A program made the translations under genes and the position numbers. From Augochlora pura (Eukaryota; Arthropoda; Insecta; Hymenoptera; Halictidae), in contig NC_135773.1 of NCBI RefSeq assembly GCF_028453695.1, positions 11,222,001-11,286,000 of the forward strand: 64,000 bases of DNA, given 5' to 3'. Below the pieces are notes generated by a model. The model searched no databases and was not told the origin of the DNA. It was given only the letters and a program-made list of their open reading frames with translations. Below are positions 24,240 through 37,200 of the stretch, piece after piece (positions within the stretch are counted from its first letter, which is position 1; the number at the start of each line of letters is the position of its first letter).

Positions 24240-25498
24240 AACTCCATCATCAAAATCTAGAAATGAAACTAAGTTGAATTATAGTGACGGGTCGCGACTT
24301 ATTTCCATATAAATTAACGCCATTATAATTATGCATATTATACTAATTTTCTTTTAAGTGGGTTTGTAGAGAACATACGAAGATCATTAACGTTTCCTTC
24401 TCATACGAAATCATGTATATTTCATTGTATCATTTGTTGCATCTTGATATTTTTTACGAAACTGTATTAATTTATTTACGTCAAAAAATCATTCGTTCAT
24501 AATATGAAATATATTAATTTTAGCGTTGGTAAAACAGGTTATACCCTACCAACGTTAAAATTGAAATTACAATAATATAACAGTATTCGCTAGCTCATCC
24601 CATATTGTTACCGTCGAATAATCTCGGCCGTTCATTTTTCTCATAAATGCAGAAAATCCGCAGTCTGGCTGCTCCGGCCGGTGCTCGCGTGTAGGAAGAG
24701 AAGGGGGGTGTTGCGCGATCGTGTACACCGCGTAAAAGTGAATTAAAATAGCTGGATGGAGACGGTGGAGTTTCTATGGGCACGCTTATCGGCAACAATG
24801 CACGTTACTCAGCGGCCTCACACTCCACGGTTCCCAAAGAAAAGTTGCGCGAAGCCGAGCCGCTTCCGTGCAACATCCTGTACGGTGGAGCGCGGAAGCT
24901 GAAAGTCCCTGGCCCCGACGAGATAAGAGAAGCTCCTTAATGTCAAATCGATTGTCGGGAACAGTCGAGAAAGTTGCCAGTAAACTATGAAAAGGGAGAG
25001 GGTGAGAGAGAGAGAGAGAGATCAAAAGAGTAAACTATATGTCGGATGGCATCTTGCCACGGTGTCCCGTGGCCTTGAATCCAGCAATGTCTCCCGTTAT
25101 CCGCATCTTTCGCGCTTGTTGACTGATCGGCCAGAATCTAAGAAGCACCGCGAAGGCGAGTCTTAACGCGATTCACCGAACGCGTTCCTTTTAAGCTGCA
25201 AAGTGGATGCCGTTGACACGCGCGCAGCTCTACGGCGAATGCAATCAAGATGCCAGAAATTGCATGAGTGCTTGCGTTCGCGAGGCTCCAGGAATTTCTG
25301 AGCGCACGCATTTGTCGCTAAACGGTTTACTCTTGCATTTACCTGTCGTTGGATTTCAGAAATCGCGCGCGATCTGTCGAACACACCTGTTACGACATGT
25401 TGATAAGGAAATGAGGCTCCTCGAATTTTCAGCGGAAAAGACACGTACGAAGTCATTCATCGTTATTTCATTACCATATAGTCTGCTTGTTGATGATC
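24240..25498. other. Non-coding block with AG microsatellite
   Basis: CpG-rich from about 24600 to 25420, with a GA dinucleotide run at 25004-25021. The open frames overlap on both strands and have no recognised domain. Confidence 0.5.
24516..24562. repeat. Short stem-loop
   Basis: AATTTTAGCGTTGGTA (24516-24531) pairs with TACCAACGTTAAAATT (24547-24562) with one mismatch, loop 15 bases. No T-run or adjacent gene, so a terminator role is not supported. Confidence 0.75.
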
Positions 25499-25502
25499 AT
25501 AA

Positions 25503-25721
25503 CCCCTTACCGTATCATTTTCTTTACAATTACTATGACTAGAATTTTTTTTGATCGCACTAATTTCTTAGAAGAAAAAGGAATTTTATATTTATTGTGT
25601 GCTGAAAAATAAATAAATAAAGTATGATTTTTACTTAAAGGAAAGGATGAATATTCGTATATAACTGCTTATTATTATAAATCTCCACCACGAGCCTGAC
25701 TCGTTAAAGTACGGCAAGGGG
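25503..25721 (-). mobile_element. TTAA MITE, family C (CCCCTTGCCGTAC ends)
   Basis: A 219-bp element. The right end reads GTACGGCAAGGGG followed by TTAA (25722-25725). The left end is CCCCTTACCGTATC preceded by ATAA, a decayed TTAA. Internal blocks (ACTCGT near the ACGG end, ATTTCTTAGAAG near the other) are shared with the copies at 37788-38279(+) and 58919-59161(+), and more distantly 56856-57060. Strand is given relative to those two. Confidence 0.8.
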
Positions 25722-25789
25722 TTAACACATCTATGGCAGTTATGGTTGGTTTAATATTTCAATTACTTGAACTATTGCTTCGTTGTTAA

Positions 25790-25996
25790 CACGTTGTATG
25801 CCGCGTATGGCGAAGCTAATATCACTGAAAACATAATTGCAATAAATTGTATTCCTTTAGAATGTTACTTCATCATTGTTACTAAATGGTGAGGAGGTTT
25901 CCGATAAGATAAATCTGTCACACGTGGTTCGTAATAATAAATTACACATAATAAGTAATTCATGTCCAGACGGACACGCTGCGTAAAATTAACATG
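25790..25996. mobile_element. Possible TTAA MITE
   Basis: TTAA (25786-25789) followed by CACGTTGTATGCCGCG, and TTAA (25997-26000) preceded by a right end whose inward reading is CATGTTAATTTTACGCAGCG. Only the outer bases agree, so the pairing is tentative. Confidence 0.35.
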
Positions 25997-26000
25997 TTAA

Positions 26001-27153
26001 ATTTGTACCGCACGGGTTTTAATTAAATTCTCGAGTGAAATTTTATATAGAATTTTCTTCATGGAATTTTAATGAAATCCTGTTTGATTTTCAAAGTAAA
26101 TATATCTCGATCGGTGTCTTAATTAAATTTTTTAGTCCAATTGAAATCTATTATTAGACAGAATAAAAATCAGCGAAGTTCTGCACGTGATCGGTATTTC
26201 TTTCACATTTAAGATATGAAATTCCTCTTACTATGATTGCTGACACTATAATCATGATACTCTTAAAACTGTATGATTCATCTATGATTTGGTCTAGCGA
26301 TCTAAATGTTGAGATATTGAGGGAGTTTGTTTGCTGAATAATTTTTAAAAATTGATTTTACAATTAATTGCAACGATCGTATGAACATTGTGTTCTCATC
26401 ATCTCAAAATGTCATATTGCATCCTAAAAATTTTCGTCGAAATCGACGAACGTTGCTATAAGCTACAAATAAATACAGCGAAAATTTTCAGCATGCATAT
26501 AAATTACCGAGCTCCACGAAACGCATTTTTTAAATTCACTCCACAGATTTAATTGAAAAAATGTTGAAATAAATATGTTACACCATTTTAAAAAAAAATT
26601 TCGAACATTATTGCGACCGACTCTTGTATATTGGCTCGACAGCGATCGGAATATGAAATTGTCAGGTCGTAAAATCTTTTCTGAATATTCGAAGTATAGC
26701 CGACCAAAGGTTCGAGGGGCCAGCAGTGGCCGTTGTGTATCGATTCGATCCGGTTTAACGTCGAGGAAATTGAATCCAACATCGCGTTCGACTTTCTCAG
26801 CGTCTCGATCGGGGCAAGACTTTCTCGTTAGGGCCTTTAATTTCCGTGTCGGGACCGTATTTGCATTTATATAGGGCTGTACCTACGCGGGAAGTGTTTT
26901 TAAATCGTGGAATGAACGTCCGCCCGGCGTGGTGAACTCGCAAGCCAATCTGTATTCCGTGATGCGCGAGCACTTTTCATTAATAAGAACGCGGAAGGAA
27001 GGAAGCCGAGATCTTCGCATTGGTATTTCCCGCGGATTGACAAAACATTCCGCGGAGCCCGTGGTTTTTAGTTACCATTTACGAGGCATTACAGTTTCAC
27101 ACTTCAGAAACTTTAATTGCGGTTCGTTTAGGTATTTCTTTTTGTTCGCCGGT

Positions 27154-27190
<37 letters not shown>

Positions 27191-29297
27191 CTCTCTCTCT
27201 TCCTCGCTCTGAAATTGGGCGGGTCTCGCAAAATCAACGATCGTATTTCCATCGCGTAAATTTCCGGCCCACCGTAAGAATTACAATTTTCACGCCGAAA
27301 CCGCCGAAACGGAAATTTCAATCATCTTTCCACTTAATTTTTAATTCACCGAATTTCGTATTATTCGAGTATACTTCGTTCCATGAAAATGTAAATTCGC
27401 TTTGCGAAATTTTAACTGTTCAATTATCGTTTCGGCGAAGCAAACGTTTTGATTTTATGAAGATTTTATGGGTGTGCTGGCACGACGGTCCGCGCATCAA
27501 GAGGACGTGAGCTTGATACAAGGTGCAGGATTTAACATGAAGATACGACCGTCGTCAACACTACGCGATTCCAGCGCTGTCTATTTCGAAATGAACGACG
27601 AGTTCCCGATAGTTTATAATTGTCAAGAGTTTCCAGTTTAACTAGTCCACAGACTAGTTTAATAATTAATTGCCAAGTGCTCCGAATGGGTCTCGCAATA
27701 GGACGTGATAGCCTTCGTTGAGTATAAAGAATCACGGAATACATCGAATATGTCATGTACCATAAGTCGCATAATTATAACTTTATTTCATAAATGTTTC
27801 CTCCTTATCTGTTAGGCTAAATGTATCTCAACGCATTCAGGATTAAGTCTGCAATATTTTACAAGCATTTAATGTTTAATTATAGATATTTTGGATATCT
27901 TTTAATTTAGAGTTTGCAAATTTGTTTACCAGTAATTATTAAATGATCTTGCAACAGGCCAAATAGTTAAACTCTTTTAACAATTATTTCGATTTTAGTG
28001 TGAAAACACTCGATGGATTCTTATCTTTTTATATGCAAAATATATTTCCTTAACTTATCGCAGCTTACGACCACGAAAGAACGAAATTTTATTTGCTATG
28101 GAATAACAGACAATGTGTTATTATGCATATATATAACTTTGTCTTTTGAAGAGATATTCTAAGACAATGTATAATAGCGTCTACTTTTTATTTTGTGCAG
28201 TTAATCGACTTGGCGCATGAGCATGTCGAATACATTAATCTAAATTCTTAACTAAGAATTAAATCTTTTCACTAAGAATAACTAAGAATTAAATCATTTC
28301 ACTTTCGATCATTCTTCGTTTTGTTAGTCACGCGATCTCCATGCACATTAGATTATCCGAGAATTGATATTCCGCAGTGTTCTTGATTGCGTCGAGCCCA
28401 GTATTATCCATTTAATATACACTTCCCATTTTCGTGGAAAGTTGTGTCCTGGACATTCGTGAACCGACCCCCTTCGCTAGCCTAAACTCGTTACAGCGAT
28501 CTGCATGTGCATAGAACTCGCCGCTATTAAACACCGCGTATTTGCATACCGAGTAGACCTTTCGACTGGACCTGTTCCCCTCTCCTTCTCCCGCGCTTCA
28601 ACGACTTTTGAACGGCCAGTTAAGCGTACGGCTGTTCTTAAGCGTTAAGACATTCGCATCTTATGGGAAATATTTTTAACCCTTCGTTGTGTCAACAAAT
28701 TTTCATTCGACGAAGTGCGTCGCCGTTGTTATAATCTGAGCCTCTTTCAAGCAACAGCTTCCTCATTTTCTACCTCGTAGAAGACACAAATTGTTATGAC
28801 CAGGTTTATCATTGCGTCTGCCATTATTGTTAATAAAAATATTTCCTGCACATAGTAAGTAAATAATTTCAGCCTCGCACAAGGATGTAGTTAAATTATT
28901 CAGACTCGTATGCATCAGAGGTGTGTAAAATTTGATGATAACGGATGAAAGATATATAGTAATGAATAATATTTTATCCGACATATTATAAAAATAAGTA
29001 TCCAATTGTATAAAAATTTAACCGAATAAGATTTTCTTCAAATGAGTATTCATAACAAGATATTATCCAAATAAGAATTGACTTGTACAGGAATAATTCA
29101 TACGAAAAATAATCGATTTGAATAAAATTGATAGAAATTACGATTACAATTCATTGAATAATTTTTTTGCAATTTTACAAATAATTTTTTACAATTCTAT
29201 AAATAACTGAAATTAAACCGATCCTGAATGTATTTAAAAATCTTTAAAATTAGACTTGTTTTAAAAACAAACATAATCAACAATTGTACTGATTACT
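26001..29297. other. Non-coding block with CT microsatellite
   Basis: AT-rich, with a CpG-rich patch at about 26700-27330 and a (CT)n run at 27155-27200. The 193-codon frame at 26929-27510 runs straight through the microsatellite (Leu-Ser repeats) and is rejected as a gene. Confidence 0.55.
27155..27200. repeat. (CT)n microsatellite
   Basis: CT dinucleotide run of about 46 bases with one G interruption. Confidence 0.95.
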
Positions 29298-29425
29298 ATT
29301 TGAATAATATTACAATTTCTATTCGAATAATTTTACAATTTCTATTCGAATAATTGTACGATTTCCATTCGACTAATTTTACAATTTATATTCGAATAAT
29401 TTTAAGACTTCCATTCGAACAATTT
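29298..29425. repeat. 23-bp tandem array, 5.6 copies
   Basis: Units of exactly 23 bp start at 29298, 29321, 29344, 29367 and 29390, with a partial unit at 29413. The consensus is close to ATTCGAATAATTTTACAATT plus three bases. The array lies in a wider AT-rich zone (about 29020-29650) rich in ATTCGAATAA, a motif also frequent at 42040-42260 and 1-60. Confidence 0.9.
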
Positions 29426-31002
29426 ATTCAAATAAAATATACGAATAACTATTAGAATGAAGGGTTACGTGCGAATAAATAATTATGCACATTTTTTATT
29501 CGAATAAATAAATAGAATAATTTCTACTGCCAAGAAAATAATTAATTAAAATAATTTCACCGCCATTGGAGTAAATTATTCAACTACGATAATTCATTGG
29601 GATAACTATCTTAGATAAATATTTATTCGAAACAATCCAAATAATGCCCAACTCTGGTATTAATTCTGATAATATGTCACTCACTCACCTTCCGCGGTGC
29701 ATAGTTCGGGAAGCGCTGCTCTACGCAGTAATTTTCTTTACGACTATCAAGAGTGCTGCGCCCTCCGTGTTGTAACACTTACGAACGCGGAGTATACGTA
29801 CACCACCGACGAGTCTGTGCACGCGACGATCATTAAATAGTTGAGAGACACGAGACTCCTGCGCGCCCGAGGATTCCTCGTTGTTGTCGGACCCGGCTAA
29901 TTTCGAGGCTGTCGCGTCGCTTTTGTTTAGTCGGTGATGTTAGTTAAGACAATCGTTATCCAACGTTGCCATCATTACAGCCGGCACTACCACGGCCGGA
30001 TGCTTGCCTTTAATTGTGTTGTCTGTATTTATGTTTTCGCAAAAAGGATAGGAACGGGAAAGAGCCGGGATCGCGAAGAACCGATCCCGGGAAACGTTGA
30101 TGTTTAATTCGAAAAGTTTGCCGTGCTAGCAATCGATTTACATAGACGAGGTCTGGGTCCGCGGAAAGCAATAAGAGAATATGTAAATAAACGTATGGGC
30201 TTCCCGGACGATGCAATAGCGAGAATAAGGGATGCGACGGCGGTACCATAATAAAGGGAGGACCGTGAGCGCCCGATGCTTCCTGACATACGAAATTGCC
30301 CTTTCAAAGAACCTTCGAAACTGCGCGCCGCCGCCTTTCGTATATCGATATTGCGTCTTGGCTTCCGTCCATTCAGTTTTCTGTTTAAGCATTCGTCCTG
30401 TAAGTACTTCAATACTTCGGGCTCCCCGTGCATTTTCCTATAGTGGCCGAGCTAGTGATAGGTTCATCGCATTTTTCTGATATAACAACGGGTTTTACGT
30501 ATTATATCTAGCTTTCGTTATTGGTAAGTGATCGTTGAAATGTATTTAGCGAAAGACATAATTATTTAAATAATATAATTATTAATACTGTTTTCATATC
30601 AGTATTTGAAAAATTTGGAAATTTTGTTGTACGTTACGATCTCGAATATTTTATACAGCATACAGCGTGGCAAGATGTTGAGGTTATGTCAAAGTTTAGA
30701 TAGTAATGAGATAAAGCGATGAATTCTTTTTATGTTGAAGCTGAAATGTTATAGAATGAGAGGATATAAAGAGAATGTGGTACGAACGTATTTTGACGTT
30801 AAAACTTCACGTGATTTATCTAATAATACAGTTGGACTATTTTATGACATATTATACATCATTTCCCGTAGATTTCGTCGTTTTCAAAGCCGACTATAAT
30901 ATTTATCAACTATTTCAGGATTTTGTTCAACTCGTTGGAATATTGAAAATAAAATAATGCTTGTTAAGCAGGATACGGCATTCATTCGAGTTTCCATAGG
31001 AT
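29426..31002. other. Non-coding block, one possible first exon
   Basis: The AT-rich repeat zone continues to about 29650. A CpG-rich patch follows (29690-30480), with a strong minus-strand splice-donor match at 29688 (AAG then GTGAGTGAG), reported under findings. The open frames at 30010-30480 lie on both strands and carry no recognised domain. Confidence 0.45.
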
Positions 31003-31410
31003 GTGAATCATATTGCACCAATTGACACTACAACATTGCAAAATCTTCCACGCAAATGTTCACTTACCGAACAAATTGAACATATAGAAATAGAAGATGG
31101 GTGGTTCCATTTATTTATCAATGATGAAATAATCGACGATAGCATATTATGGACAAATAAAAAAGCGAGGGAGAGTATACCATCGAACAAGAAGTGGAAA
31201 CCAGTAGACCGCATAGAAATGGATGCATTTTTCGGACTATTATTGCTAATTGGGACATTCAGAGAATCGCGAGAATGCAAAAGCGAGATGTGGAAAGATG
31301 ATGATGCACTTTCAAGAAGATTTTATGCTGCTATAATGTCTAGAGATAGATTTACGGATATACTAAGGTATATTCGCTTCGACGATACCGTTATACGTAA
31401 AGCAAGGTAG
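31003..31410 (+). pseudogene. piggyBac transposase, N-terminal part only
   Basis: About 135 residues resemble the N-terminal region of the piggyBac DDE transposase domain: an opening acidic segment, then a block with WTNKKA, a tryptophan-proline-like KKWKPVD, the hydrophobic stretch MDAFFGLLLLIG, and MSRDRFTDILRYIRFDD, which corresponds to the conserved 'MSR-RF--IL-YLRFDD' region. Family members run about 550-600 residues and carry their catalytic aspartates downstream of this point, so the piece is catalytically dead. The frame closes at TAG 31408. The frame's first codon is GTG just after an in-frame TAG (30997), so the true start is lost. Confidence 0.85.
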
Positions 31411-31673
31411 ACGGGCGTCAATTTTATGTAATATGTGTAAAAAATGAAGTGTATAATAAAAACATTGTTTTCTTTCAACAATTCATTGTATTATTTTTTC
31501 CTATTTTCCCATGTCCTACCAATATATTGGTCAAAGCCAAGAGCTCGAACGACCGTCAGTGGTGGAGCCATATTACCAAGGCGCTCGAGCAACCATTCAT
31601 ATTTATTAGTAAAGTATTGGTGTGAGTCCGAAATGACTCCGGCACAGGAGCCCGTGCTGCAGTAGTCGGAGGG
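31411..31673 (+). mobile_element. 3' remainder of the internally deleted piggyBac
   Basis: Just after the transposase break, a different frame reads LCNMCKK with further Cys and His residues (about 31420-31480). This resembles the cysteine-rich tail of piggyBac transposases and would mean the middle was deleted. At the right, GTAGTCGGAGGG abuts TTAA (31674-31677), as expected of a piggyBac end. No matching left terminus was found upstream of 31003. The tail assignment is tentative; the terminus is better supported. Confidence 0.5.
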
Positions 31674-31677
31674 TTAA

Positions 31678-34600
31678 CCGACCATGAAATTCGCAACGTT
31701 GTCAGGTATAGCCCACACGCGACGAAAAGGCGTCTCCGTGTTGACATTCCTCCCCTCAGTAGCTGCGGTAGTGGACAGCTTGTAAGAGGGGGAATATAAA
31801 CACAGAGGTGCCTTCCTGTCGGGCGAGGACTACAGTCGTCTTAGGAAGAGTCAACTGTAATCACAAGATGACGGCGCGCGCTTTTTCGAAGACCAGGAAC
31901 ACTCCACACCTTAGCGCCACGTTGGCCATCAAATTTTCTTTATTCGCTCAAAAAGGCGCGCGGTCTAACCGCCGCGTAAAACATCAACGTAAGAATTTAT
32001 TATTGTACATATTACAAGCGAAGGCGGGCACTCCGACGCAGCGGCGTGGGACTTCCTGTTTGAGTTTCGTTTAATTAAAATCTCTCCGCGATTCTGGCTG
32101 GATTCGCAAAAGTGCAATTTATGTCGCAACGCGGTCTGCGAGTTTTAATAAAATCCCTCTTACTTCCTTTCTTGTTTAATTCACTTTGCGGCGGAGCTGG
32201 CAATGCTCGCGCGTCACGGCCGACGCGCGTAAACAGAGAACGGCGCGCCGGGGTCTCTGTTTTCGTTCGAGAGGCGTTCTCCCGCTTAGCTTTCCTTCCA
32301 GATTCCGTTCTCGACCATCGTTCTCCGGTTGGGAAAACCTTTCCGGACGCCACGGCGTTACGGTCTTCCTTCGCGCGATCCCGTGAACTTTGATCTTCCG
32401 TGCGCGAGCTCCACAATCGGCTTCATTGTTCGATCGTAGACTCCATGGCCGAAATTGTAGTTTCGAAGCTCTCCAAGGGAATAAGCCCTCGAACTGGGTA
32501 TCCGTACGCCGAGGTAAACGGGAAAAATCGACCGGCTTAATGCAACGGGGGGGAACGGCCTTGTGTACACGCACCGCTCCAATAATTTCTGCAAGCCGCT
32601 GCAAACGCCTTCCGCGCGTTCTCCCCATGTCTGCAGGGAAAGTAAAATTGGTTGGTGAAGTACTGGTACGCTGTACTCAAAAATCTATTTCCAGGTAATA
32701 GAATACACGATCGAGACAGCGGCTGTGAATAGGTTGCGAATTTTTGGCATTTATGGCAGGCGTTGTCTCTCAACTAGATTGAATATAGTGGTGGATGAAA
32801 AATGCTTCCTGGTGAAATTCCCATTCAATGTAATTGCGTTTTTCTTTAATTACAGTACCCTACAAATGTATTCGAGCAAAACTCACTCTTTATATTTTCA
32901 TTTGCTTGATATTCTACATAAAAGCAATATTACAACACAGTATTATAGTCATTGTTTGACAGGCTATCATTAAAAAAAATCAAGTCGTTTAGTCGAGTTT
33001 TAAAAAATTTGTTGCGTTTTAAATGGTGTTTGAATACATCATTTGATTAATTGAATATCTTAACTAGACTTCCTTACATAAATTTTTATTTTGCAATTAT
33101 AAATCGTCGTTATAGCCTAATTATACTTCAAGGAAGTATAATAAGAGCGATTTTGCGATCTGATATCTTATGTACATTTTAACACAGTTATTTTTGTAAA
33201 TTGGATAATAATTCTATGACAAATCAAATACACGATAAAAATGAGGAGATATCATTAATGAACTGTTTTTAAATTTGGTCTGAACCCAGGTACTTGATTA
33301 GCAAAAATATGAAATTGATTTAGTGAACGATACAAAGCAGAATTGCGAACATATTGAAAATATTAAACCACAAAGCATCATTTGTATCGCTGTACCCGAA
33401 CAATTGTACGTGAAATGACAATTTTCATGTATCGGAGAGTTTTTCGAAAATGAGAAATGTACTGTTGAAATACTTTCGCGAGCCACTGTATAGATTGATA
33501 TTAAATTCCAGCAGCATTTTTCGCGTCACGCGCTTCGGCAGCCTCGCCCCGGAATTCCCGTAGGCACGACAAAGGCGCGTTACAATTCAATTACATCGGC
33601 TTGCGCGCAGAGTCGCGTGCAGTGTCGGTTTAATGCTTTCTCGTGTCGAATAATTAAATTAACGATCTAATAAGAGCAAGACGTGCTCAACTAGTCCGCG
33701 AGTACCGCGATGGCTTCACCCCCGCTTCCCAGACGAACTTCCCGGCGGCAACTCCGATAAATTCCCGAGATTTTTCATAACATCGTTGAGAGGCGAGGGT
33801 TCGAGAAAGCACGGGAACTTAACAGCTTCCTCCGCAGGTATTGCTGCCTGTCACGTAAACGCGATTCTACCGGATCGATCGCGGAGCGCCATGTATTTAC
33901 AGGAATCTTCATCCTAGCCAACGCGATCGTTGTCACTCCCACGTCCTGGGATTTGAAACTAATTAGTTCAGTTCCGTTGTTCCCGGACTGACCTCAACCT
34001 ATGCGTGGTCTGACCGAATAACGTGTACGAGCGAGTTCCACGCGATACCGCTTAACTAAGAAAAACAAAGAGGCAAATCTTTTTATTTGAGGCTTCGTTT
34101 TCGAGAAAATCGAGTTTGAAGATGCTATTCGGCACTTAACTTAATTGAAGATGTTTAGGTAAATTTTTCTCTGTAATAATTATTTTATTTATTATATTAT
34201 ATTTTATTTATTATTTATTATATTTTATTTATTATATTTTGATCACGAAACTTGTTAGAAACACGGTAGTTATTAATCCTTTTTCTAGAACAACTTTTTC
34301 ATCTCAAATTGATATTGAAACGACGAATATGATCGAAGGTTTCAACTTTTTTACCATTTTTATCGAGAATGTTTTCAATCAATTCGCACAACACAATACA
34401 CAGAACGGTAAAATTCGTTTACAAAAGCACGGTGTATTTTTTCGTTACGAAAATGTTTATCAAGATTTAATAAATAAATTTTGTATTCCAGAAAATAAAT
34501 AGCGTATGCTACTCACTCGTGATAGCCATGAATGGGGTAGCGGAGTCGCGTACCTCGAATGAGACACATTAATTTTTATTATTCTTTCGTTTTGTGTATT

Positions 34601-37020
34601 TTTAATACAACAATTTTATTCCCCTATTTTGTTTTTAACTTTTAATTTTGTCTACACTTGAATACAAATGTTAAATATGTCTTATCCGATAAATATAAAA
34701 TGAATTACAGCCGAAAACATACTAATGACAGATTAAAAGTTATTTCCTTATATTGCGAGAACGTTATTGCCGGTTATCTTATTCGTAGTCGCACGCCTAG
34801 CACACGGCTAAAGAGTTAGGCGGCGTTCCAGCGACTCTATAGTTTTTTCACGAAACAATAAGCCCAGAAAGTTTGAAGCGGCAGGATCGATCGCGGATTC
34901 TGTTTACACGAAGTTTGTCGAGCAATTGTTGTTGCGCCGTCGGACAGGGATTCGGAATTAATTATTTCGACTCCGTTGTTCCGCGAGTGAACGTTGACCC
35001 GTTCGAAGCGGCCAGGGTTCGTACGTGCCGGGCCAAATCCCCATTCTTTGGCAACTATTTATTCAAATTAAATGCCGGCTGAAACTTGGTCGCGAAGAGC
35101 AATACGCGGCTTAAGGTTGAATCCGCTCGGTCAGGTTCGAATGCATTTTCTCGGGAAAGTTTGCGGTTCCTCTTCGGCCTCGCGCCCCGATCCATTTTCC
35201 ATCTCAATAAAGTGAAAAAGTCCGCAAACACGTTTGATCGATGCGAGAAATTATAGATCACGGGCACCGGGGACATATTAAAAATATAACACTGTGCAAA
35301 CACGGGTCTGCAGGAAACGCGTACCGGTCGGTATTTTCATTTCATTTTCTATGGAAAATAAACAGGATTTCCCGATTGCAAGTATTTCTACGGGACCGAA
35401 ATAGAAATAGATATGTAGTTTATACTATAAAACTTTCGTTACCGTCTGTCGCAGACGAAACTGTTGATGGTGCGTATCGGTCTTGATAAGGTTGCAAAAA
35501 TTTCGTTCGAAATGTTTTTGTATTTTATTTTTATCCGATTTGCGAGTTAAAGATCGACGAGGAATACTATGCTGATGCGAAGTGAATAGTTTTTCGACTC
35601 TGGGTCAAAATCAACAAAAATATTCGGAAGAAATTTCGAGTCAGTGGCATTCTGAAAGTCTTTTAAAGAATAATAAGATGAATTTTATTGAGAAAACAGT
35701 ATGGTTTAAATTTTAAACATGAATTAAAGAACACAATTGAAGATTCTAACTCTATTAATTATACAAACCGAATATAATTGTAAAAAATATGTACAGCGCA
35801 TCTTTTTGACAATTTAGTTACATATTGTTTTGTGTATAGCAGAGACATGTTTATCCGAACACTTATGGTTCCAATATTCCAGTACACAAACGTGCCATTA
35901 TCTGACGATTATGTTCTACACAAAAACATTCCACAGCACTCAAAATAAACAAACATTAATAACACTGAAAAAACCGAAAGAACTTCTGGTCGTTGCAAGA
36001 AATATGTCCCCCGGGTTTCGCAAAAAAAAGGATATAAAAAGTGGCATTTCACATAAAAATCCGCAACGAAATAATGACTGTGTACGGAACCGTGCGAGAA
36101 GATTGAACATAAAATATTACTCGAGCCAGGCACTTTGACAAGGAGCCAGGAAGGCAATAAAATGTTCTTCTGCATATAAAACTTTTATTTTTCAATGGCT
36201 GAGGATGAAATACCGGCGACCAGAAGTGCGAATATAACGGCACACCCGAGTCGAGGGGGGACCCGGCGGGGACAATTTCGCGGGCGTAAAGCGGATAGAA
36301 GACGCGAGCGTTAAACGGCGGTCGCGACTGCATCGGAATTTAATTGGCCAAGAACAGATAAAGGTGAGCGGGCCAGCCACCGATACTCTCGTCGCGGAGA
36401 TTAAGAAGTAATCTGCCGGGATATTTAACTGATCCCGCGGACTCTTCTCGGGGCGTAATCACTTCGCGGGGCAATTTTATCTTCTGTTCCGACCGTAATT
36501 CCTCCCCCTAATTAAGGCGCCGCGACTTCGGATGAATTTACAGGAGCACAGGGGCGACTTCGCGATGTATGCAAATGAACGGTGCCGGAAATACGGAGGA
36601 AGTTGTTCGTCTTAATAACACCGTCTGCTGCATAATGATCCGCCGCGAGAGGATATAATAAAGGACTTTATACGTTGCGAACACTCGTCTATTAGCCGGC
36701 CGGCGAAGTTTCGACCGCTTCGCTTCAAACTCGCGACGGAAGAATATGGATGTTCCGGCGAGTCCACAGTGGGACATTTGCACCCAAAACGCAGTAAGAA
36801 GCATTATCCGTCTGAAATCGTGTACAGTGTGGTCCCACAAATTCTGTCTCCTTAACCAGTGTTACGTCCTACTGCACTAAACCAATACACGTTATAAAGT
36901 ACAGTTAGGGACTACCTAGTCGGGTTTTATGGCAGCGGGCCATGTGCTTGGGACCTCCGAAACTGGCTACGGCGTGGGCCTGTCATCCGTACTTTCGAAA
37001 TCTACCTTCCAACCGTCCTA
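31678..37020. other. Large non-coding block, no gene recognised
   Basis: CpG-rich patches at about 31680-32640, 33500-34050, 34790-35470 and 36190-37020 alternate with AT-rich DNA; TTTATTATAT low complexity lies at about 34180-34240. The stretch from about 31743 (TGTTGACATT, then a TATAAA near 31794) is promoter- or LTR-like, but no closing terminus with target duplication was found. Many overlapping open frames at 32075-32700 on both strands cancel out as evidence. Confidence 0.5.
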
Positions 37021-37200
37021 ATATTCGTAAATTTTAATATATGTCATGACGAAATAATGACGTTTTAGAGGTCACGACGAAATGAAACAAACAAATGAAA
37101 ATTATAAATAATTTGAGCGGGATTCATAACCTCCTTCGTAATCGCTTGATTATTGCGACACACACTGGTGGGCGCTTAGCAAAGAGATCGTCACAGTTAA
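37021..37200 (+). repeat. Dispersed repeat, copy 1
   Basis: Shares ATATTCGTAAATTTTAATAT, GACGAAATG, CTTGATTAT, GCGACACA and CTGGTGGGCGCTT, in the same order and orientation, with 56509-56666. Both copies end in CACAGTTAA. It has an extra ~25 bp near the left compared with copy 2. The ending at TTAA suggests another piggyBac-like family whose left end is not defined. Confidence 0.8.

Noticed and set aside
24516..24562. Stem-loop as a terminator
   Set aside because: No adjacent gene or T-run, and intrinsic terminators of this kind are not expected in insect nuclear DNA.
26929..27510. 193-codon open frame on +
   Set aside because: Runs through a (CT)n microsatellite giving Leu-Ser repeats; the flanking parts have no recognisable domain.
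29298..29425. Regular repeats that could suggest a CRISPR array
   Set aside because: The 23-bp units are directly adjacent with no unique spacers, and the DNA is eukaryotic.
31743..32020. Possible Copia-like LTR starting TGTTGACATT with a TATAAA
   Set aside because: No matching end with target-site duplication and no internal region; could equally be an ordinary promoter.
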